A stretch of DNA of 64,000 nt from WTJH01 sp049889695 (GTDB lineage: Bacteria; Bacteroidota; Bacteroidia; Flavobacteriales; Flavobacteriaceae): assembly GCA_049889695.1 (NCBI GenBank), contig JBMHCX010000009.1, positions 124,001 through 188,000 of the forward strand, in the 5' to 3' direction. Of the stretch, positions 17,246 through 26,237 are shown piece after piece (the stretch's first letter is position 1; the number at the start of each line of letters is the position of its first letter). The notes beneath the pieces are model-generated. The model was not told the origin of the DNA, ran no database searches, and was given only the letters and a program-made list of their open reading frames with translations. The position numbers were made by a program, and so were the translations under genes.

Positions 17246-18076
17246 ATGCCCATTGTCACCTTGACAACCGATTTTGGAGATAAAGATTACTTTGCAGCTG
17301 TCGCCAAAGCAGCTCTCCTATCGGAGTCTTCGGACATACAGGTGATTGATATATCGCATCAGATAAGCCCTTACAATCTCACTGAAGCCGCCTACATCCT
17401 CAAGAATGCCTATGCAGCCTTTCCTAAAGGTAGCATTCATATTGTTGGGGTCGATTCGGAACTCACTCCTGAAAACAATCATATTGCACTGCTCTTGGAT
17501 GGGCATTACTTTATCGGGTCTAACAACGGTATATTATCGATGGTCCATCCGGAAATAAAACCCGATAAAATAGTTGCCATTAACATACACGAGCGTTCCT
17601 ACAGTTCTTTTCCAGTCCTCGATAATTTTGTGAAAGTAGCGGGACACTTAGCCCGAAAGGGAACCTTAGAAGTCATCGGAAAACCCATCCCAGAGATCAA
17701 GCAACTCACCAACATAAACCCAGTAGTTAGTCCTTCGGGGAAACAAATGGTCGGAAGTGTTATTTATATCGACAATTATGGTAATGTTGTGACCAATATC
17801 ACCGAAAAAATATTCCAACAAGTCGGTAAAACAAGACCGTTTACAATTGCTGCCCGATCGGTGAAATTTAAAAGTATTTATCAATCGTATAGTGATGCTA
17901 TTAACTTTGATGTTTCCAAAGAAAAAAGAGAAGAAGAGGGAAAGAAATTGGCTCTTTTCAACGATGCTAGACATCTGGAATTGGCCATTTATAAAAGTAA
18001 CCCACAAACGGTAGGCGGTGCCAGTAGTTTATTCGGGTTAGATTATAGAGATCGTGTAACCGTAGAGTTTGAATAA
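17246..18076 (+). CDS. DUF62 / SAM hydroxide adenosyltransferase family protein, divergent active site
   Basis: A 276-aa homologue of the family that includes SAM hydrolases, chlorinase and fluorinase. The N-terminal LTTDFGDKDYFAAV and the C-terminal IDNYGNVVTNI are characteristic. In the usual enzymes an Asp-Arg-His set activates water, carried in VDPG(x)R-like and FHGRD segments. Here the Asp is kept (D70), but the matching stretch reads VDSELTPENNH without the Arg, and the FHGRD position reads FPVLD (122-126), losing the His. This alignment is by eye. The gene sits 2 bases before gldF, which suggests a link to the gliding transporter operon. A possible -7 box TATTTTTG is at 17171-17178. 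Confidence 0.85.
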   Translation: MPIVTLTTDFGDKDYFAAVAKAALLSESSDIQVIDISHQISPYNLTEAAYILKNAYAAFPKGSIHIVGVDSELTPENNHIALLLDGHYFIGSNNGILSMVHPEIKPDKIVAINIHERSYSSFPVLDNFVKVAGHLARKGTLEVIGKPIPEIKQLTNINPVVSPSGKQMVGSVIYIDNYGNVVTNITEKIFQQVGKTRPFTIAARSVKFKSIYQSYSDAINFDVSKEKREEEGKKLALFNDARHLELAIYKSNPQTVGGASSLFGLDYRDRVTVEFE

Positions 18077-18078
18077 TC

Positions 18079-18813
18079 ATGAAAGCAATAGCGTTTAAAT
18101 TCATTCAACAATTTTTGAGTCAATTTTCGACCATCTTGCTCCTATTAGGGTTTTCGTTCACCCACGCACTAATATTGTTCGTATTGCCCAATGATTTTAA
18201 TATATTAGAAGGGACATTCGCTGACCTAGAGCTTTACTTTGCAAGCATTCCCTATATTTTAATGGTATTGGTCCCCGCCATCGGTATGGGCAGTTTTGCC
18301 CAAGAGGTACAATCGGGAACCCTAGAAATTTTACTGACTAAACCCTTGGATCGATCACATCTGATTTGGGGAAAATTCTTTGGGGTTTTTGGCGTAACAG
18401 TCCTTTGGCTGTTGCCTTTAGGAGTTTATGCAATTAGTATCGCAAAACTGAGCAACCAACAATTTGGATTCGATTGGGGGATAATTTTTAGCGCAAGCCT
18501 TGGACTTATCTTATTGAGTTCCTTCTTCGCTGCTCTTTCAGTGTGGGCATCCTTAAAAAGTAATAGACAAGTACTCGCTCTATTATTAAGTTGGGGAATC
18601 AATGGGGTGTTTTGGTGGGGATGGGAATATTTTAGCCGATTAATCACACATAATTCTTGGAGCGACTGGATGTTACGCCTAAGTGTTCAAGAACAGTTTA
18701 AAGTCCTTTCAAAAGGGCTAATAAACCCCTCTGCTGTGTTGTATTTAGTATTGTTGAGTCTGTTATTCCTATTCTTTACGCGTCGTGAATTGGAGCAAAA
18801 CAAACGTATATGA
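18079..18813 (+). CDS. gldF: Gliding motility ABC transporter permease GldF
   Basis: Membrane component of the GldA-GldF-GldG ABC transporter, required for gliding in some Flavobacteriia. It has 244 aa with six hydrophobic helices of the ABC-2 permease type; the conserved QEVQSGTLEILLTKPL block after the second helix matches this family. Its ATPase partner GldA is not in the window, as expected, since gldA is usually separate from gldFG. It overlaps gldG by 4 bases (ATGA) and follows the DUF62 gene by 2, so the three are one transcription unit. Confidence 0.92.
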   Translation: MKAIAFKFIQQFLSQFSTILLLLGFSFTHALILFVLPNDFNILEGTFADLELYFASIPYILMVLVPAIGMGSFAQEVQSGTLEILLTKPLDRSHLIWGKFFGVFGVTVLWLLPLGVYAISIAKLSNQQFGFDWGIIFSASLGLILLSSFFAALSVWASLKSNRQVLALLLSWGINGVFWWGWEYFSRLITHNSWSDWMLRLSVQEQFKVLSKGLINPSAVLYLVLLSLLFLFFTRRELEQNKRI

Positions 18814-20459
18814 AGCAATTCGCCCACAAATATTGGTATTTCAGTATAGGTCTATTCGTGAGTTTGTGGCTCATGACGGGCATTTTTGCAGAATCGTGGG
18901 ATCTGACAAAAGACAAGCGATATACGCTCGCCCCCACTACAACAATGATGCTTTCATCTATTCAGGAACCCATCCAAATCGATGTTTTTTTGAATGGCCC
19001 ACTTCCACCCGAATATCAACGACTACGAAGAGAGGTGCAACTTTTTATCGATCGATTGGAGAACAGAAGCCCTTGGATTCAGGTGAATTATATCGATCCT
19101 TTTGCCGAGGAAGAAAACCCCACAGCAGTTGCTCAGATGATGAGTAGTTACGGCTTAACTCCAGAAAATATCTTTGAACAAGACGCAACGGGTGTAAATC
19201 AACAATTTATTTTTCCTTGGATCATCATTAACCGTGCCGATCGAAGTGTACGGGTAAAACTAACGCAAGACCAACTAGGGCTGAACAGCGTTGAAAAAGT
19301 ACAGCGTTCAATTGAACAGTTAGAGTATCTATTCATCGATGGCATCGATCAGTTATTGGGTAGTAAAACCCAAACAATCGGAGTTGTTCGCTCGCATGGA
19401 TGTTCACCAGACATTGCTCTGTATGACTTACTGAAATCTTTGGGGAAATATTACAACATCGCCCCGATCGATTTAAAAAAGACCGATGAACTACAGGACG
19501 TCAAAGGCTTGGTGAATAAAATGGATTTACTCCTGATTTCTAATCCAAAAGAATCCTTTTCAACCACAGAACAATACGTATTGGATCAACACTTGATGCA
19601 AGGCGGGAGAGCCCTTTGGTTATTACAGACCGTAGGGATCGACCGAGATAGCTTGTTTACTCAAAGTGGACAGGCGGTCGCTTACAAAAGAGATTTAAAC
19701 CTGGACCCTCTCTTCTTTAAGTACGGCATAAGGCTTTCGTCGGATATGGCACAGGATATATTTTCAGCACCTATCGTTTTGGCTCAAGGAGACCATAATT
19801 CCAGTCAATTTATCCCTTTTCCTTGGCCCTATTATCCTCTGCCTAGGCCCAATTTTATGGGAGAAAAAACAGCTGCGGTATGGCTCCGCTTCCCAGGAGT
19901 TTTAGACACTTTGAAAAATCAGCTATCAAAAACGATTCTACTATCTTCTTCGCCTCGCAGTAGAAAAATTAAAACTCCTAAATTGGTTCAACTCAATGAA
20001 GTGGAAAATAAAATCGATCCAAGCCGTTTCGACCAAGGTCCGCTTCCCATCGGAGTCTTAGTAGAAGGGACTTTTACATCCGCCTTCACCAACCGGATTA
20101 TACCAGAGTCGAAAGATACATTTAAGCGCTCAGGCAAAACTCGATTGGTGGTCATAGCAGATGGTCATTTGGGCGAAAACCAAACGGACAAAGGAAGCCC
20201 TCTTCCCCTCGGCTATGATAAGTGGACCAGAAACACCTATGAAAATTTGTCTTTTTTAACCAACATCACGCATTACTTGTTGGGGCAAAGCAGTCGATTG
20301 GATATGCAAAGTAAAAGCTATCAGGTTGCATATTTAAATGCAGAGAAGGTTAAAAGAAGTGGGGACTACTGGAAAATTGTGTTGACATTGGCGACCATCG
20401 TTTGGTTTGTTCTTCTCTATTGGGGAATGAATTTTAGTCGGTCCAAGGGACTAAATTAG
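18810..20459 (+). CDS. gldG: Gliding motility-associated ABC transporter substrate-binding protein GldG
   Basis: A 549-aa protein with one N-terminal transmembrane helix (YWYFSIGLFVSLWLMTGIFA), a long periplasmic region and a second helix at the extreme C-terminus (IVLTLATIVWFVLLYWG). The LTKDKRYTLAPTT motif after the first helix is typical of GldG/ABC-type uncharacterised transport proteins. It works with GldF and GldA; what is transported is not known. The gene is followed by a 137-base spacer and then dnaN. Confidence 0.92.
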   Translation: MKQFAHKYWYFSIGLFVSLWLMTGIFAESWDLTKDKRYTLAPTTTMMLSSIQEPIQIDVFLNGPLPPEYQRLRREVQLFIDRLENRSPWIQVNYIDPFAEEENPTAVAQMMSSYGLTPENIFEQDATGVNQQFIFPWIIINRADRSVRVKLTQDQLGLNSVEKVQRSIEQLEYLFIDGIDQLLGSKTQTIGVVRSHGCSPDIALYDLLKSLGKYYNIAPIDLKKTDELQDVKGLVNKMDLLLISNPKESFSTTEQYVLDQHLMQGGRALWLLQTVGIDRDSLFTQSGQAVAYKRDLNLDPLFFKYGIRLSSDMAQDIFSAPIVLAQGDHNSSQFIPFPWPYYPLPRPNFMGEKTAAVWLRFPGVLDTLKNQLSKTILLSSSPRSRKIKTPKLVQLNEVENKIDPSRFDQGPLPIGVLVEGTFTSAFTNRIIPESKDTFKRSGKTRLVVIADGHLGENQTDKGSPLPLGYDKWTRNTYENLSFLTNITHYLLGQSSRLDMQSKSYQVAYLNAEKVKRSGDYWKIVLTLATIVWFVLLYWGMNFSRSKGLN

Positions 20460-20504
20460 AGGCCGCTGTTGATAAGTTCTTTTTTCAGGTGTCTGCATTT
20501 AAAA

Positions 20505-20512
20505 TATATTTG
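20505..20512 (+). promoter_or_regulatory. Candidate -7 promoter box for dnaN
   Basis: TATATTTG matches TAnnTTTG inside the gldG-dnaN spacer and would give a leader of about 80 bases before the dnaN ATG at 20597. No -33 TTTG is seen at the usual distance. Confidence 0.35.
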
Positions 20513-20596
20513 AAGTAATAGGGCTCAAGTCCATGATTATACCTGATAACAACAGGAAAAATGCCCTCTAAAATCTAAATTAAAGAATTAAGGAAG

Positions 20597-21715
20597 ATGA
20601 AATTTATTGTTTCTAGTGCTGCACTCTTAAAAGAACTACAAACCTTAGGTGGGGTTATTAACAACACCAACACCCTACCCATCCTCGATAATATATTGTT
20701 TGAGTTAAACGGAAGTCAACTTAACCTAACGGCTTCTGATTTGGAAACTACACTTTCCTCACAAATCACTGTAGAATCTACGGATAACGATTCCGTGGCA
20801 TTGCCCGCCCGTTTACTGATCGATACATTAAAGACATTTCCAGAACAACCGCTAACGTTTATCAAAACCGATGCAAACACTATGGAAATAAGTGCTAACA
20901 ACGGGAAATATGCACTGGCTTATGCCGCAGGCGATGACTTCCCGAAAGGAGCTCATGTCAGCGACCCGAGTAAAGTGGTCATGGAAGGTGATTCCTTGGC
21001 AGTTGCCATCAATTCCACCTTGTTTGCCAGTGGAAATGACGATTTAAGACCAGTGATGAGTGGCGTCTTTTTTCAATTCTCCAACGAAGGGCTCACATTT
21101 GTGGCCACGGATGCGCATAAATTGGTAAAATATGAGCGGACAGACTTAAAAGCGGAAAATACGGCGGAATTCATCATGCCTAAAAAACCGCTACAACTCC
21201 TCAAGGGAATACTTCAGGGATACCAGGAAGATATTCAGATCGAATACAATGAAACCAACGCTTTATTCCAAATTGGGCGTTTGGTGCTTACTTGCCGCCT
21301 AATTGACGGGAAATATCCCAATTATGAAGCTGTTATCCCCAAAGAAAACCCCAATTTGTTAAACATCGATCGATCGGTATTGCTCAATTCTGTTCGGCGG
21401 GTGAGTATATTTTCCAACAAAACAACCCATCAAATACGACTTAAACTAGCAGGGGCAGCTCTTCACATCTCGGCTGAAGACTTTGATTACAGTAATAAAG
21501 CTGAAGAACGACTCGATTGCGACTATCAGGGAGACGATCTACAAATTGGTTTTAACTCGCGTTTTTTAGTGGAAATGCTCAATAACCTTGATGCTGAAAA
21601 TATTCAATTGGCAATGTCTCTTCCCAACCGAGCAGGAATCATAACACCTACGGACGGAACAATTGAGGGTGAAAAAGTCACTATGCTAGTGATGCCTGTA
21701 ATGCTAAACGAATAG
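20597..21715 (+). CDS. dnaN: DNA polymerase III subunit beta (sliding clamp)
   Basis: Ring-shaped processivity clamp of the replicative polymerase, 372 aa with three repeated clamp folds. It begins MKFIVSSAALLKELQTLGGVI. The LPILDNILFE block, FVATDAHKLVKYE in the middle domain and the C-terminal MPVMLNE (the MPMRL-like end lining the protein-binding pocket) are all visible. It is not next to dnaA; gldFG-dnaN adjacency is common in Flavobacteriia. A strong inverted repeat follows the stop codon. Confidence 0.97.
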   Translation: MKFIVSSAALLKELQTLGGVINNTNTLPILDNILFELNGSQLNLTASDLETTLSSQITVESTDNDSVALPARLLIDTLKTFPEQPLTFIKTDANTMEISANNGKYALAYAAGDDFPKGAHVSDPSKVVMEGDSLAVAINSTLFASGNDDLRPVMSGVFFQFSNEGLTFVATDAHKLVKYERTDLKAENTAEFIMPKKPLQLLKGILQGYQEDIQIEYNETNALFQIGRLVLTCRLIDGKYPNYEAVIPKENPNLLNIDRSVLLNSVRRVSIFSNKTTHQIRLKLAGAALHISAEDFDYSNKAEERLDCDYQGDDLQIGFNSRFLVEMLNNLDAENIQLAMSLPNRAGIITPTDGTIEGEKVTMLVMPVMLNE

Positions 21716-21720
21716 AACAA

Positions 21721-21762
21721 AAACAGGAAATCACTTCTATTTAAAGAAGTAAATTCCTGTTT
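21721..21762. terminator. Bidirectional terminator between dnaN and the acyltransferase gene
   Basis: An outer 9-base stem AAACAGGAA / TTCCTGTTT encloses an inner 6-base stem ACTTCT / AGAAGT. It lies exactly between two convergent genes, 5 bases after the dnaN stop and 17 bases from the 3' end of the minus-strand gene. It can serve both strands, although the T-tracts are short. Confidence 0.75.
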
Positions 21763-21779
21763 ATCTGTTGGTTATCTCT

Positions 21780-23036
21780 CTATTCCTGTGGCTTAGCGAT
21801 AGCTGAAGAAAGCTTTTTGTACACGCCGTTTTCCAGTTTTTCACGAATACTGGCAAAAGCTTCCAAAGTGATTTGAATATCTTCTAATGTATGGGATGCT
21901 GTAGGGATTAATCGCAGAAGAATCAATCCTTTTGGAATTACAGGATAGACAACTATAGAGCAGAAAATACCATAATTTTCCCGGAGATCGCGCACAAGTA
22001 CCATAGCTTCTGGAATGCTCCCCTTTAAGTACACAGGAGTTACACAACTTTGGGTTGTACCGATATCGAATCCGTTAGATTTAAGTCCGGATTGTAGATT
22101 TTCTACATTCTCCCACAGTTTAGCCTTAAACTCAGGGCGGGTTCTCAACATTTCCAATCGCTTAAGGGCACCTATGACCAACTGCATCTGCAGTGATTTG
22201 GCGAACATCTGAGACCGCATATTGTAGCGTAGGAAGTCTATAATTTCTCTGTCGGCCGCAATAAATGCTCCTGTTGAAGCCAAAGATTTGGCAAACGTGG
22301 CAAAATAAACGTCGATTTCGTCTTGTATTCCTTGTTCTTCTCCTGCTCCCGCACCGGTAGCCCCCAACGTACCAAAGCCGTGGGCGTCGTCTACGAGCAA
22401 GCGGAAATTGAATTTATTTTTAAGGGCGACAATTTCTTTGAGTTTCCCTTGTTCCCCACGCATACCAAAAACACCTTCAGAGATCACTAAAATTCCTCCG
22501 CCAGTTTGTTCTGCTACATTTTGGGCACGAACAAGATTTTTCTCCAAACTGTCGATATCGTTGTGCTGATAGGTGAATCGCTTACCCAAATGAAGGCGAA
22601 CTCCATCAATAATACAAGCATGTGAATCCACATCATAAACGATCACATCGTTTTTGGAAACCAGCGTATCGATCGTTGAAAGGATTCCTTGGTAGCCAAA
22701 ATTTAGCAGATAGGCCGCTTCTTTATTCACAAAAGAGGCCAACTCCTTTTCTAATTTCTCGTGCATCTCTGTATGGCCAGACATCATCCGAGCACCCATA
22801 GGATAGGCAGAACCATAGTCGCGTGCTGCCTGGGCATCCACTTCGCGAACTTCCGGATGATTGGCTAAGCCCAAATAATCGTTAACACTCCATGTAATGA
22901 CTTCTTTCCCCTGAAAGCGCATTCTATTAGAGATGGGGCCCTCCAATTTTGGAAACACAAAATATCCTTCTGCTTGCGAAGCCCATTTTCCTAAAGGGCC
23001 TTTGTTTTGGTGTATTCGCTCAAATAAATCCTTCAT
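21780..23036 (-). CDS. Alpha-oxoamine synthase family acyltransferase (candidate cysteate fatty acyltransferase)
   Basis: A 418-aa PLP enzyme of the family of BioF, KBL, serine palmitoyltransferase and the capnine-forming cysteate acyltransferase. The Schiff-base Lys is in TFAKSLAST, the Asp-His pair is in LVDDAHGFGTLG, and SVNDYLGLANHPEV is typical of the family. The ATG shares a base with the stop of the upstream cysteine-synthase-like gene (TAATG), so they are translationally coupled. The pairing with a possible cysteate synthase favours condensation of acyl-CoA with cysteate to make sulfonolipids over biotin synthesis or threonine breakdown. The family is certain, the substrate is inferred. 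Confidence 0.8.
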   Translation of the reverse strand: MKDLFERIHQNKGPLGKWASQAEGYFVFPKLEGPISNRMRFQGKEVITWSVNDYLGLANHPEVREVDAQAARDYGSAYPMGARMMSGHTEMHEKLEKELASFVNKEAAYLLNFGYQGILSTIDTLVSKNDVIVYDVDSHACIIDGVRLHLGKRFTYQHNDIDSLEKNLVRAQNVAEQTGGGILVISEGVFGMRGEQGKLKEIVALKNKFNFRLLVDDAHGFGTLGATGAGAGEEQGIQDEIDVYFATFAKSLASTGAFIAADREIIDFLRYNMRSQMFAKSLQMQLVIGALKRLEMLRTRPEFKAKLWENVENLQSGLKSNGFDIGTTQSCVTPVYLKGSIPEAMVLVRDLRENYGIFCSIVVYPVIPKGLILLRLIPTASHTLEDIQITLEAFASIREKLENGVYKKLSSAIAKPQE

Positions 23037-24088
23037 TAGTCTTTTATTTCATTGATAAATTCAACTCGCTTGGGATCTTCGCTGTGTTGCGTGTCGAAAA
23101 ATCCTTGCTCATTCATCCATTCTTCACTGTAAATTTTGCTCAAGTAGCGCGATCCGTGATCAGGAAACATCACTACAACGAGATCTGTAGGTTTAAAATA
23201 TTTTTGCTCTGCTAGCTGTGCTACTGCCTGCATGGCTGCTCCTGATGTGTAGCCCACAAACATACCTTCCAACTGTGTGATTAGGCGAGCCCGATGAGCA
23301 CTGTCCTCGTCGGATACTTTTTCAAAAAAGTCGATTCGTTCAAAGTCTGTAGCCGTAGGAATTAAATTCTTTCCTAAACCTTCAATTCGATAGGGGTATA
23401 TTTCGTTGGTGTCGAGCTCTTGAGTTTCGTGATATTTTTTTAAAACAGAGCCATAGGCATCTACTCCAATCACTTGAATATCTGGATTTTGCTCTTTAAG
23501 ATACTGAGCTGAGCCCGATATCGTTCCTCCTGTTCCACTCGGAGCGACAAGATGCGTAATTTGTCCGGCTGTGTGTTCCCAGATTTCTTTTCCTGTGGTT
23601 AAATAGTGGGCTCTTGTATTGAGCTCGTTAAAATATTGATTGATATATATCGAACCGTTTATTTCCTGATGCAAACGCTTCGCAACTTGATAGTACGAAC
23701 GGGGATCATCTGCAGATACATTTGCTGGGCAAACGTAAACCTTAGCGCCCATCGCTCTGAGCATATCAATCTTATCCTTTGAAGATTTAGAGCTAACGGC
23801 CAGGATACAATTATACCCTTTTACCAAAGAAACCATTGCAATACTAAACCCAGTGTTTCCAGAAGTCGTTTCTATGATGGTGTCTCCAGGCTTCAAAATA
23901 CCTGTACGTTCAGCCTCTTCGATGATGTAAAGGGCAATCCTATCTTTGTTGGAGTGACCGGGGTTAAAAGCCTCGAATTTGGCAAAAAACTGACCAGGAA
24001 TGTCGGCAGTGATTCTGTTAAGGCGGATAAGTGGGGTTTGGCCTACTAGCTCCAGTATGTTGTCATAAGCGCGGACGGCTTGTTTCAT
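23036..24088 (-). CDS. PLP-dependent cysteine synthase family protein (candidate cysteate synthase)
   Basis: A 350-aa fold-type II PLP enzyme. The lysine that binds PLP is in GHSNKDRIA, the phosphate/substrate loop is ETTSGNTGFS, and the glycine-rich PLP phosphate cup is PSGTGGTISGS. About 40 extra C-terminal residues go beyond CysK. Typical members make cysteine from O-acetylserine; a subgroup uses sulfite to make L-cysteate. Its tight coupling to an alpha-oxoamine synthase suggests the latter, as the supplier of cysteate for capnine-type lipids, but an ordinary cysteine or cystathionine beta-synthase role cannot be excluded from sequence alone. Confidence 0.8.
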   Translation of the reverse strand: MKQAVRAYDNILELVGQTPLIRLNRITADIPGQFFAKFEAFNPGHSNKDRIALYIIEEAERTGILKPGDTIIETTSGNTGFSIAMVSLVKGYNCILAVSSKSSKDKIDMLRAMGAKVYVCPANVSADDPRSYYQVAKRLHQEINGSIYINQYFNELNTRAHYLTTGKEIWEHTAGQITHLVAPSGTGGTISGSAQYLKEQNPDIQVIGVDAYGSVLKKYHETQELDTNEIYPYRIEGLGKNLIPTATDFERIDFFEKVSDEDSAHRARLITQLEGMFVGYTSGAAMQAVAQLAEQKYFKPTDLVVVMFPDHGSRYLSKIYSEEWMNEQGFFDTQHSEDPKRVEFINEIKD

Positions 24089-24133
24089 GAATCAACGTAA
24101 TATTCGACAAATGTACAAAAATATCCTAAGCTC

Positions 24134-26185
24134 CTAAACGGCAAGAGCGATTAGAAATGCATATTGTTCTGCAACTTCTTTCAAGGCCTCGAACCTACCT
24201 GAAGCTCCGCCATGCCCTGCATCCATTTGGGTTTTCAGAAATATATTCGATGTCCCTTCTTGGTTTAATCGCAACCGAGCCACCCACTTCGCAGGCTCCC
24301 AATATTGCACCTGCGAATCGTGATAGCCTGCAGTAACCAATATATGAGGATAGTGTTGCGGACGAACATTATCATAAGGAGAATAAGACTTAATGTAATG
24401 ATAGTATTCTTCATTATTGGGATTTCCCCACTCGTCGTACTCTCCCGTTGTCAGTGGAATACTGTCGTCTAACATAGTGCTGACTACATCGACAAATGGA
24501 ACGGCGGCAACAACTCCTTTAAACAACTCTGGCGCTTCGTTGAGCACTACCCCCATCAGTAAGCCCCCTGCAGAGCCACCGCTGGCAAAAAGCTTTTCAG
24601 CAGATGTATACTCCTTTTCTATTAAATATCGAGAGCAATCAATAAAATCAAAAAAGGTGTTTTTCTTTTGTAATAATTTCCCAGCCTCATACCAGGGACG
24701 CCCTAAATATTCTCCGCCGCGAACATGAGCAATCCCAAATACAAATCCTCTATCCAAGAGGCTGAGGCGAGTCGAAGAAAAACTTGGATCTATAGTAGCT
24801 CCATACGAACCATAGGCATAGAGCAAAAATGGAGTATCTGAACTTAGCACAGTATCTTTACGGTAGATCACGGACATGGGAATACGCTCCCCATCACGTG
24901 CTTCGACCCATAAACGTTCGGTATGGTAATGGTCAGGATTGAAATTTGGATCCTCTACCGGTTGTACTTTTAACTGCTTTTGCGTTTGCTTGCCCATATG
25001 AAAACTATAGACTGTAGCGGGCTGATGCAAGGCATTGTAAACATAACGCAACTCCTGTGTGTCGAATTGCGGATTAAAGCCCAAGTAAGCGGTATAAGTT
25101 TCGCCCTGAATCGGCAGGGAATAGGGCGTATCGGTCTTCCAAGGGTGCACTTGAATTCGCGTTAATCCGTTTTCTCGCTCTACCAAGACAAAATAGTCCT
25201 GGAACAATTCTAAGTCTTCTAATAAAACTGCTTCCCTGTGTGGAATGATATCTTCCCAATGATCGAGACTAGGGGTCTTTATGGGCGTCTTGACTAATTT
25301 AAAGTTTTCGGCCCCATTCGCATTGGTCATGATAAAAAAATGATCTTGGTAATGCGCCACGCTGTATTCCAAACCCTGTACTCTTTTTTGCACGAACTGA
25401 AAACTTCCCAAAGGATCGTCTGCCGCTAAAAATTGATGTTCAGAAGTAAGGGTGCTGATGGAGGATATAAATATGTATTGATCAGATTTAGAAGCGCTCA
25501 CATAGACCGAAAAAGTTTCATCCTCTTCTGTATATATCAGTTCATCAGGGGTCTGTCCGATAATAGAATGCCTGTAGATGGATTCAGCCCTTAGGGTTTC
25601 AGGATTCTTATGGGTGTAAAACAAGTGTTTACTATCGGCTGCCCAAGCAGATCCGCCAGTGGTGTTGTCAATTTTCGTGTTTAAAATGTCTCCACTAACG
25701 AGGTCTTTGACATACAAGGTGTATTTTCTTCTTGATTCAAGGTCTAGTGCAAAAACAGCTTTTGTGTTGTCTGGACTTATCTGAATTCCAGCCAGATGAA
25801 AATAAGCGTGTCCTTCCGCCATTTTATTACAGTCGAACAAGAGTTCTTCCTCGGCCTCCAGATGCTCTTTTTTTCGTGTATAGATTGGGTATTGTTGGCC
25901 AGTATTGTATTTACGGATATACCAATAACCGTTGTAATAATAGGGAACCGACTGATCGTCTTCCTTAATTCGCCCCTTCATCTCTTCAAACAAAGCAGTC
26001 CGCAGGGGCTCCTGCTCTATAGTTGATTCCTGAAAGTAAGTGTTTTCGGCAGTCAAATAATCCAGTACCGCTGGTTGGTCTCGTTGAGTAAGCCAGTGAT
26101 AGGGATCTTCTCGAAGATCATTGTGTTTTTTATGGATGTGTGGGATTTGCTGAGCCCGCGGAGCAGGGATTAATTCTTTAGACAT
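24134..26185 (-). CDS. ptrB: Oligopeptidase B (S9 prolyl oligopeptidase family)
   Basis: A 683-aa serine peptidase that cleaves short peptides after basic residues. An N-terminal seven-bladed propeller (roughly 1-400) gates a C-terminal alpha/beta hydrolase. The catalytic Ser is in GGSAGGLLMG, and the His is in MDAGHGGASGR near the end. FLLYAYGSYGA and RGFVFGIAHVRGG are family blocks. The frame is open from a TTG at 26191, but the ATG at 26185 is the better start. There is no signal peptide, so the enzyme is probably cytoplasmic or periplasmic by another route. Confidence 0.94.
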   Translation of the reverse strand: MSKELIPAPRAQQIPHIHKKHNDLREDPYHWLTQRDQPAVLDYLTAENTYFQESTIEQEPLRTALFEEMKGRIKEDDQSVPYYYNGYWYIRKYNTGQQYPIYTRKKEHLEAEEELLFDCNKMAEGHAYFHLAGIQISPDNTKAVFALDLESRRKYTLYVKDLVSGDILNTKIDNTTGGSAWAADSKHLFYTHKNPETLRAESIYRHSIIGQTPDELIYTEEDETFSVYVSASKSDQYIFISSISTLTSEHQFLAADDPLGSFQFVQKRVQGLEYSVAHYQDHFFIMTNANGAENFKLVKTPIKTPSLDHWEDIIPHREAVLLEDLELFQDYFVLVERENGLTRIQVHPWKTDTPYSLPIQGETYTAYLGFNPQFDTQELRYVYNALHQPATVYSFHMGKQTQKQLKVQPVEDPNFNPDHYHTERLWVEARDGERIPMSVIYRKDTVLSSDTPFLLYAYGSYGATIDPSFSSTRLSLLDRGFVFGIAHVRGGEYLGRPWYEAGKLLQKKNTFFDFIDCSRYLIEKEYTSAEKLFASGGSAGGLLMGVVLNEAPELFKGVVAAVPFVDVVSTMLDDSIPLTTGEYDEWGNPNNEEYYHYIKSYSPYDNVRPQHYPHILVTAGYHDSQVQYWEPAKWVARLRLNQEGTSNIFLKTQMDAGHGGASGRFEALKEVAEQYAFLIALAV

Positions 26186-26209
26186 GCGCAATTAATCTTT
26201 TTTAAGGGG

Positions 26210-26217
26210 CAAAAATA
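26210..26217 (-). promoter_or_regulatory. Candidate -7 promoter box for ptrB
   Basis: On the minus strand this reads TATTTTTG, matching TAnnTTTG, 24 bases upstream of the ptrB ATG. It sits in the 52-base gap between the threonine aldolase gene and ptrB, which suggests ptrB has its own start of transcription. No -33 element is obvious. Confidence 0.4.
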
Positions 26218-26237
26218 GAGGACTATGGGAAATCCCC

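Noticed and set aside
23036..24088. Simple annotation as housekeeping cysteine synthase CysK
   Set aside because: The C-terminal extension and the one-base-overlap coupling to an alpha-oxoamine synthase make a sulfonolipid role at least as likely; kept as a candidate with both options stated.
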